Assembly: GCF_004135205.1 (NCBI RefSeq)
Contig: NZ_CP035490.1
Span: 1,629,501 to 1,693,500 of the forward strand
DNA from: Hahella sp. KA22
GTDB taxonomy: Bacteria; Pseudomonadota; Gammaproteobacteria; Pseudomonadales; Oleiphilaceae
Reading direction: 5' to 3'
Length of the DNA: 64,000 nt
Part shown: positions 27,734 to 33,398 of the stretch, piece after piece
How positions within the stretch are numbered: the first letter of the stretch is position 1
Layout: each line of letters starts with the position of its first letter
Notes under the pieces: generated by a model
Databases searched by the model: none
The model's input: the letters and a program-made list of their open reading frames with translations, nothing else
What the model was told of the DNA's origin: nothing
Position numbers and translations under genes: made by a program

Positions 27734-28354
27734 TTAACTCGTGCTCAGCATATCGGTCAGCCTCCTTTTGAATGTTTCCAGATTCCATTCACACCAAATG
27801 CCGTTCTGTCTGTAGACCGCATTGACGCAGGCCATCAGAGCGTTGGAAAGGGGCGGGGGCTGAGTCATGCGCTCATCCGCCGTCATCATCAATTTGTTGG
27901 GAAAACGACGCACTTTAATGGCGAAGGATTCCTGCCCCTGATCGAAATACAACAGGTAAGAGGGGCTGGCCCGCTGCACGACTTTGCGTTGCGGCGCGAC
28001 GGCTTCCGCGTCCTCGCGCAGGCCGAAAAATATCTCCAGGTCGACAACCGGCGTTACCTGGCTGCGGACGTTCACGAAACCGCTCAACCACTTGGGAGCG
28101 TAGGGGACCGGGCAGATTTCCGGGGACTCCAGCAGCTCCTTGTAGCAGTCCTCGCGAATCAGCAGGCCCAGGTTGCCCTGATCAGCTGTTTCCGCGTCGG
28201 CTTCCTTGACGGCCAGCCGCAGGGCGAACCATGCGGTGGCCTGGTTTTCGCGGACTTCCTCCCGGGTCTCCGCGTTAATTTGCCGGAGCAGGGCGAATGC
28301 TTCGGAAGGCCGCAGTATTCGCTTGCTCTCTACCGGGATTGACACGCTGTTCAT
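27734..28354 (-). CDS. CheW/PilI-like adaptor protein
   Basis: A 206-residue protein with a CheW-like beta-barrel in residues ~40-165: the adaptor signature WLSGFVNVRSQVTPVVDLEI (..G.vnvRg.v.PvvdL) is well kept, followed by PSYLLYFDQGQESFAIKVRR. The N-terminal ~35 residues (ILRPSEAFALLRQINAETRE) resemble PilI-type extensions. It should link the receptor to the kinase. The start ATG is 28 bases after the stop of the CheY-like gene; the 179-base gap to the binding-protein gene holds no clear signal. Confidence 0.88.
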   Translation of the reverse strand: MNSVSIPVESKRILRPSEAFALLRQINAETREEVRENQATAWFALRLAVKEADAETADQGNLGLLIREDCYKELLESPEICPVPYAPKWLSGFVNVRSQVTPVVDLEIFFGLREDAEAVAPQRKVVQRASPSYLLYFDQGQESFAIKVRRFPNKLMMTADERMTQPPPLSNALMACVNAVYRQNGIWCEWNLETFKRRLTDMLSTS

Positions 28355-28382
28355 TGCGTCTCACCTCGTCCCTGAATCGGCT

Positions 28383-28745
28383 TCAGGCGTAGCTGTGGAG
28401 TTGACTGATGATTTCTTCATTTTTGTAAGGCTTGGACACCAACGCCTTGGCGCCTTGCTTGGCCGCCCAGATGTGGTCTACCTTCTGGTTTTTGCTGGAG
28501 ACGAAGACCACGGGGATTTTGGACAGCTCAGGGTCCTGGGAAATTTCCCGGCAGGTGCTGAATCCATCCATGTCTCCCATGATGATGTCCATCAGAATCA
28601 GGCTGGGCTTTTCTTTGCGCGCCTTGCTGATGGCTTCTTCGCCGGAACGGGCGGTCACCGTTTGATAGGCGGCGCCGGAGACGATCTGCTCCAAATGTTT
28701 CAGATCGGTTTCGCTGTCATCGACGATAAGTACTTTCTTGTTCAT
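28383..28745 (-). CDS. Single-domain response regulator (PilH/CheY-like)
   Basis: A 120-residue receiver domain: the acidic pair in VLIVDDSETD, phospho-acceptor Asp53 in LILMDIIMGDMDG, the switch Ser/Thr in VVFVSSKNQ, and Lys in ALVSKPYKNEEI. Its size and place second in the operon match PilH of Pil-Chp systems. It may be an output regulator or a phosphate sink. It starts three bases after the stop of the gene above it, indicating coupled translation. Confidence 0.93.
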   Translation of the reverse strand: MNKKVLIVDDSETDLKHLEQIVSGAAYQTVTARSGEEAISKARKEKPSLILMDIIMGDMDGFSTCREISQDPELSKIPVVFVSSKNQKVDHIWAAKQGAKALVSKPYKNEEIISQLHSYA

Positions 28746-28748
28746 AGG

Positions 28749-29510
28749 TTATCTCCCTAGAGCTGCTAATTGTGGAAATATGAGCGTTTCCGTTTTGGTT
28801 GCGCCGAGATAACGGCGAACGACTTCCGCCAGTTCCCGGTCTTCCGGGGGCTTGGTGATATAACCGTCGCACCCGGACATTTTTGCTTTGACGCGGTTTA
28901 ACGTGGATGATTTGCTGGTCAGCATCACCACTTTGGTTTTCACTTGTTGCTTGATTGAGCGGCAAGCCTGATAACCATCCATGCCAGGCATCATCACATC
29001 CATGAACACCAGGTCGTAGCGGCAGTCGCGCACTTTCAGCAGCGCTTCCTCACCGCTTTCCGCCACATCCACACCGGCTTCGAAATCCAGGATTTCGTGC
29101 AACTTCTGTTTCATGAAGGTGCGCACCGGCAAGTTGTCGTCGACAACGAGAATGTTCTTTACGTGGGTCTTCGCTTCTTGTTGGTCCGATTGGGTAGCCT
29201 GCTGCAGTGCTTCGCGCAGGCGACGAAAAATCAGGGGACGGGTCAGATGAATCGCGTCGTCGTCCACAGGCTGTTTGCTGCGGCTGATGACGATGGTCTT
29301 TTCGAAATGGGTGGCGGCCTTCATTCGTTGCCAAAGGCTGCGGCTTTCTGGCTTATCCACATCCACCAGTAGAATCTGACCTTCCATGGCGCCGGGCTCG
29401 CTGGCCAGCTGGAAGTTGCCGAACCAGGTTTCGTCCAGATGAGACAGGTTCCGAAGCAGGACCAAGTCTTTCTCCATTAGCCCCACATGCGAAATAATAA
29501 TCTTGTCCAT
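28749..29510 (-). CDS. Response regulator with N-terminal receiver-like domain (PilG-like position)
   Basis: A 253-residue two-part protein. The C-terminal part (~117-240) is a normal receiver: ILVVDDNLPVR, Asp171 in YDLVFMDVMMPGMDG, VVMLTSKSS, and Lys in CDGYITKPPED. The N-terminal ~105 residues also have a receiver-like pattern (IIISHVGLMEKDLVLLR, ILLVDVDKPESR, then HLTRPLIFRRLREALQQ where the usual KP is RP). This suggests a decayed, non-phosphorylated receiver. It is the first gene of the operon, where Pil-Chp systems have pilG, but PilG itself is single-domain. The extra domain could recruit the regulator to a specific partner; that is inference. Confidence 0.85.
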   Translation of the reverse strand: MDKIIISHVGLMEKDLVLLRNLSHLDETWFGNFQLASEPGAMEGQILLVDVDKPESRSLWQRMKAATHFEKTIVISRSKQPVDDDAIHLTRPLIFRRLREALQQATQSDQQEAKTHVKNILVVDDNLPVRTFMKQKLHEILDFEAGVDVAESGEEALLKVRDCRYDLVFMDVMMPGMDGYQACRSIKQQVKTKVVMLTSKSSTLNRVKAKMSGCDGYITKPPEDRELAEVVRRYLGATKTETLIFPQLAALGR

Positions 29511-29582
29511 GAAACCCTCTCCTCGACCTTGCGGTCTTTCCTTTGGGTCTGATTACGAAACGACTAAGTGAACTGCTCCGAT

Positions 29583-29601
29583 GTGATTAAAAACTAATCA
29601 C
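29583..29601. promoter_or_regulatory. Dyad at the transcription start of the chemosensory operon
   Basis: GTGATTA (29583-29589) and TAATCAC (29595-29601) form a perfect 7-base inverted repeat around AAAAC. It lies just downstream of the predicted -10 on the minus strand, so a protein bound here would block initiation. The regulator is unknown. Confidence 0.5.
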
Positions 29602-29611
29602 TGTTGCCTGG

Positions 29612-29640
29612 ATTATTGGAATGAATGTTAAATTTGTCAA
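29612..29640 (-). promoter_or_regulatory. Sigma-70 promoter of the chemosensory operon
   Basis: On the minus strand TTGACA (29640-29635) is followed after exactly 17 bases by AATAAT (29617-29612). This matches the -35 consensus fully and the -10 in five of six bases. The start site would be near 29605, giving a ~95-base leader before the ATG at 29510. Confidence 0.7.
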
Positions 29641-29665
29641 AAACATGCTCGTAAACAATGGTAAT

Positions 29666-29687
29666 AAACGTCGACAAATTGACGTTT
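29666..29687. promoter_or_regulatory. Upstream dyad, possible activator site for the chemosensory operon
   Basis: AAACGTC (29666-29672) and GACGTTT (29681-29687) are a perfect inverted repeat with an 8-base centre. It begins about 26 bases upstream of the -35 hexamer, a usual place for an activator dimer. It does not match the CRP/Vfr or NtrC consensus. Confidence 0.45.
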
Positions 29688-29970
29688 GAATTCGCGGTTC
29701 CCTTTTCGGGATGTAATTGGAGAGGGAAAATTGTTACGAATGGTGAAAGCGTGCCCGTATTCACGTATGCAGCTAAGCTTCTGATTTTGCTTAAATCGAG
29801 AAGGCAAAGGAAAACGGCGGGTGAGAGATCGCCCAGATTCGCCGTACATTGCGGTGAAAAACTTTGCAAAATTAAATACAGGATTTCGCCCGAAAATGAG
29901 GTTGGGAAGAGGGTTTTTTAGGGGGCGATGAGTCCCCTTGTGGAAGGTCGATAAGCAAACATCAAGACAA

Positions 29971-29995
29971 GAAAAAGGGGACCAGAGGTCCCCTT
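29971..29995 (-). terminator. Rho-independent terminator of the alkaline phosphatase gene
   Basis: AAGGGGACC (29975-29983) pairs perfectly with GGTCCCCTT (29987-29995) around AGA. On the minus strand the last Ts of the stem run into TTTTTC. It sits 26 bases after the stop codon of the minus-strand gene. Confidence 0.9.
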
Positions 29996-30020
29996 ATCGG
30001 TTTATCAACCTCAGCGCGAA

Positions 30021-31634
30021 TTAGTGAATCGCGCTCTTGGCCAGTTGGCCGATGTCAGTGTGGTGCAGCAGCTTGGAGAAGCCCTCAGTCGCGCTGGCGG
30101 GACCGAACGCCATCACCGGCACTGGCGTGCTGGTGTGAGTGCCGGTAGCCCAGACGACGTTCTGGCTTTCGGACATGGCGCGACCCAGCAGGTCGTGACG
30201 CACTTCCTGGCCGTACACGTAGAACGACTTGAAGTCATTCACTTTCGGGAACATCTTGGCGCTCAGGTAGTCGTGGCCCTCAACCTGATAGTAGTTAGGC
30301 TCTTGCTCCAGAACCGCCTTGGCCTGCTCCAATGTAATAGGGAAGGCGCTGTTGGCGTTAACCAGCTTCATCAGGGCTTCTGGAGACGGCTTGCCGCCAT
30401 CGAACTGGGCGAACAGGTCAGGGAAGCTCATTTTTTGCTGATACAGTTTGCTCAGGGTCTCGAAAGAGCCGAAGTTGAAGTTAGGCGCGTAAGCCGCTTC
30501 TTTGAACGCTTCGCCAGTCAGCTTCTCGCCTTCCGGGATGTTGGAGCGCGAGTAGCTGAAACCAAAGCCGCCGGTTTCATGGTCGGCGGTGATGATGACC
30601 AGCGTGTCCTGACGGTTCTTCACCCACTCGTAAACGTAGTTGATGGTTTCGTCGAACTTGAGCATCTCATGCAGCATGGTGCCTGCGTCATTGTCGTGGC
30701 CCGCCCAGTCGATCTGGCCGCCTTCAATCATCAGGAAGAATCCCTTTTCGTTGCGGGACAGAATGTCCAGGGCCTTCATGGTCATTTCTTTCAATGACGG
30801 CTCAGTGCGCTTGGGATCGTCTTTAGTCTGAGTGTAACGGATGCCGTTCATCATGCCGGAGTAGTTGAACAGGCCCAGCAGCTTGTCGCCTTTGGCGGCG
30901 TCCAGCTGGTGGCGGTTGAACGCCAACTGGTAACCCTTGGTCTCCGCTTCCGCCAGCAGGTTTTTGTCGTCCTTACGCTTGGACTTCAACTGCACGGCGC
31001 CTTCAGTTTGCTTCTCCAACTGCTGATACAGCTCGCCTTTGTCGTTCACGGACTTGGGCAGCCAGTGACGCAGACCGCCGGACAGCATGACGTCCACCTC
31101 GTCGGCCAGCATGTCTTCCGCGATTTGGTTCTCCATGGAGCGATGCGCGCGGTGAGCGGCGAAAGACGCAGGCGTGGCGTGAGTCAGACGGGTGTCGGAA
31201 ACCAGACCGGTGGATTTGCCCATACGCTTGGCTTTTTCCAGTACGGTTTCAACGTGGTTGCCCACTTTGTCCACGCCGATGACTTCGGATGGCGCAGGTT
31301 CGCCAGTCGCCAGCTGTGTGGCGGAACAGGCGGAGTCGACAACCAGGTTATAAGCGGGGGTATGGCGGGATAAACCAATCACGCCGGCGTCCATAAACTT
31401 CTGCATGCCGGTGAGTTGACCGTGGTAAATGGAATCCGGCGCATTGATGGCGTATTCGTGCAACAAGCCGATCTGCTGCGGCCCCATGCCGTCGCCGATC
31501 ATCATGATCACGTTTTTAACTTCGGTTTCTTTGGCGGTGGCTTTTTTGTCCATAGTGGACTGACATCCCGCCATCAAGGCCGAAATTGCTGCTGCGCTGG
31601 CCAATAATTTCCAAGAATGTATTCTTCTTAGCAT
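30021..31634 (-). CDS. Alkaline phosphatase, lipoprotein
   Basis: A 537-residue PhoA-superfamily enzyme that releases phosphate from monoesters outside the cytoplasm. The signal sequence ends in the lipobox LMAGC (Cys ~23), so it should be lipid-anchored. Metal-binding MIGDGMGPQQ, the nucleophile serine in VVDSACSATQLATG, the zinc ligands in GGQIDWAGHDND and ITADHETGGFGFS, and the late His in TGTHTSTPVPV are all present. It stands alone with its own terminator. I looked for a Pho box upstream and found no convincing one. Confidence 0.94.
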   Translation of the reverse strand: MLRRIHSWKLLASAAAISALMAGCQSTMDKKATAKETEVKNVIMMIGDGMGPQQIGLLHEYAINAPDSIYHGQLTGMQKFMDAGVIGLSRHTPAYNLVVDSACSATQLATGEPAPSEVIGVDKVGNHVETVLEKAKRMGKSTGLVSDTRLTHATPASFAAHRAHRSMENQIAEDMLADEVDVMLSGGLRHWLPKSVNDKGELYQQLEKQTEGAVQLKSKRKDDKNLLAEAETKGYQLAFNRHQLDAAKGDKLLGLFNYSGMMNGIRYTQTKDDPKRTEPSLKEMTMKALDILSRNEKGFFLMIEGGQIDWAGHDNDAGTMLHEMLKFDETINYVYEWVKNRQDTLVIITADHETGGFGFSYSRSNIPEGEKLTGEAFKEAAYAPNFNFGSFETLSKLYQQKMSFPDLFAQFDGGKPSPEALMKLVNANSAFPITLEQAKAVLEQEPNYYQVEGHDYLSAKMFPKVNDFKSFYVYGQEVRHDLLGRAMSESQNVVWATGTHTSTPVPVMAFGPASATEGFSKLLHHTDIGQLAKSAIH

Positions 31635-31796
31635 AGACTTCCTTATTGCATAGTCGATTGATGTGATAATGGAGCTTGCGCCCCTTTAGTCAGGCGTTTT
31701 TGTTGTTATCGCCCAATTCTTTTGATCCGGTCACAGCATACACGCATCGGGATGACACTTTCCCTGTCGATCCTGATGCGCGTCGATCGGGTTTAA

Positions 31797-32585
31797 TTAT
31801 TTCAGATACTTGGCCGTCAGCGCGCTCATATACTCAGGGTCATCCCGCAGACGTGAAATCTCTTTCCAGATCGCGGTTTGTTCTGCTGTAGTGAGGGGCG
31901 AGCCTTTGGCGAAAGTAAGATGGTAGGATTTACTGCTGAGGGGGTTGAGGTCGGATTTCAGTTTGGTTTTGTATTCCGCCTGCCGCATCAGATGCTGGTA
32001 GACCTCTGGGGTGGTGATCACCGATCCGCTTCCCAGTTTGGCCAGCTTTTCGATGTTGCGCAGTTCCCCGGTCTGGCTTTCATAGATGCGCCGGTTGGAC
32101 TCCCGCAGCGTGCTGACGATGGAGTAACCGCGGGCCACGCGCACTGGCTCCGGCAGTGTATTGAGATCGCCTTTGTACTCGTATTTGGTGTCGCTTGACA
32201 CCACCACAATATATTCCACTTGCGCCACCCGTGAGGCGGAACGCTGCGCGGTGGCTGCGTCGGCGGGGTAGTTCATATATTCCGCGCGCTCTTTTTTATA
32301 GGAGGCGGTGACGACGCCGTGCACCAGATTGCCGCGGGCGGAATCCAGACATTCCTGCCACAGCATGGGTTTGAATTCGACTTTGTAGCCCAGGCTCTCG
32401 GCGGCCTTTTTCACGATGTCCACATGCATGCCTGCGGCTTCGCCTTGTTCGTCTACGTAGGTGAACGGGTACCAGTAGTTGTTGTCGCTACAGAAGACGA
32501 TGTCTGTTTGCGCGGCGGCGAGATTGGAAAGGAAGAGAGTAGTAAGAAAAAGCGCCAGCGCTCTGAAGGCATTGTATGTCGACAT
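31797..32585 (-). CDS. Orphan extracellular solute-binding protein, family 3
   Basis: A 262-residue secreted protein with a signal peptide (to ~AAAQ) and the SBP_bac_3 fold: WYPFTYVDEQGEAAGMHVDI near the N-terminus and VARGYSIVSTLRE in the second lobe. Relatives bind polar amino acids or serve as sensory proteins. No permease or ATPase genes are adjacent, so it may share a transporter encoded elsewhere or feed a receptor. Several gammaproteobacteria of this type carry many such orphan copies. The ribosome-binding site is AAGGAAA. About 160 bases separate it from the phosphatase gene. Confidence 0.85.
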   Translation of the reverse strand: MSTYNAFRALALFLTTLFLSNLAAAQTDIVFCSDNNYWYPFTYVDEQGEAAGMHVDIVKKAAESLGYKVEFKPMLWQECLDSARGNLVHGVVTASYKKERAEYMNYPADAATAQRSASRVAQVEYIVVVSSDTKYEYKGDLNTLPEPVRVARGYSIVSTLRESNRRIYESQTGELRNIEKLAKLGSGSVITTPEVYQHLMRQAEYKTKLKSDLNPLSSKSYHLTFAKGSPLTTAEQTAIWKEISRLRDDPEYMSALTAKYLK

Positions 32586-32922
32586 ATGTTTTCCTTATGG
32601 GAAAGTGAATACAGATTGTGTCTTAGCAGGCTCTGTTTTGAGATCTGGTTATTATTCTGCACATACGCTGATTTTATTATTTATTTCGACATGTTAGCTG
32701 ATGTAGGTCTAATGGCAAGGGCTTGTTGGGGATAAGTTACACAGTGTTACCTTGAATGAAATGCGTGGGGTGGACGTTAGATTTTCACCGCAGGGTCGAC
32801 AGGGCGCTTCCGGTTTAGGGCGTCGCGGGTAAGACGCTTGCTGGCGGGAATTTTGAAAAGCGTTGCTAAAGTCGCGAGAATAAGAGGCTTGTCTGACATT
32901 CTATTTCGGGACTTCGCGTTAT
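32586..32922. other. 337-base divergent intergenic region
   Basis: It lies between the minus-strand binding-protein gene and the + strand glyoxalase-like gene and must hold both promoters. I see the AAGGAAA site for the minus gene but no hexamer pair good enough to call, no hairpin and no dyad of note. Confidence 0.5.
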
Positions 32923-33309
32923 ATGAAACTCACCGCCATTCATCATGCCGCTATTATTTGTTCGGACTATGCGGCGTCGAAACGTTTTTATACGGAAGTG
33001 CTGGGGCTGAAAATCCTGGCTGAGAATTTCCGCGCGCAACGAAATTCATACAAATTGGACCTGCAACTGCCGGACGGTTCTCAGGTCGAATTGTTCTCCT
33101 TTCCTGAGGCCCCGCCTCGTCCCAGTTATCCTGAAGCGCGCGGACTGCGACATCTGGCTTTTGTCACGCCCTCGGTGGAGGACGCCAAGGCGTATCTGGA
33201 ATCTCAAGGCGTGGCGGTGGAGGAGATCCGAGTGGACGAGTACACCGGAAAGCGTTTCACTTTCTTCGCTGATCCGGATGATCTGCCGCTGGAATTATAT
33301 GAAGCCTGA
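32923..33309 (+). CDS. gloA2: Glyoxalase/VOC-family protein, YaeR (GloA2) type
   Basis: A 128-residue metal-binding VOC-fold protein very like E. coli YaeR/GloA2: IHHAAIICSDYAASKRFYTE, VELFSFPEAPPRPSYPEARG, LRHLAFVTPSVEDA and FTFFADPDDLPLELYE. Metal ligands would be the His near residue 6-7, the His in LRHLAF and the Glu in LELYE. It is probably a glyoxalase-like detoxification enzyme; activity on methylglyoxal is uncertain for this subgroup. It is monocistronic and convergent with the nitrate reductase gene 89 bases away. Confidence 0.88.
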   Translation: MKLTAIHHAAIICSDYAASKRFYTEVLGLKILAENFRAQRNSYKLDLQLPDGSQVELFSFPEAPPRPSYPEARGLRHLAFVTPSVEDAKAYLESQGVAVEEIRVDEYTGKRFTFFADPDDLPLELYEA

Positions 33310-33398
33310 GCTTTTGCTTCTCCTCAACCGAGGTGAGGGTTTCTCCCCAAACTGAATGTCTCTTCCAAAAATAGCTATGCCCATTCTGATGGGCTGCG

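Larger units (their letters stand above)
29511..30020. other. 510-base AT-richer intergenic region
   Basis: This stretch between two minus-strand genes holds the chemosensory promoter and its two dyads (29583-29687) and the alkaline phosphatase terminator (29971-29995). The ~280 bases between (29690-29970) are more AT-rich than the flanking genes. An open + strand frame of 87 codons (29658-29921) there has no recognisable domain and no good ribosome-binding site, so I do not call it a gene. Confidence 0.6.

Noticed and set aside
29658-29921. 87-codon + strand frame in the gap after the chemosensory promoter
   Set aside because: It starts within the upstream dyad of the opposite-strand promoter, has no ribosome-binding site, and its product resembles nothing I know.
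31635-31796. Possible Pho box upstream of alkaline phosphatase
   Set aside because: CTGTGAC and GTGTCAT fragments occur but not as a direct repeat with the 11-base period required for PhoB.
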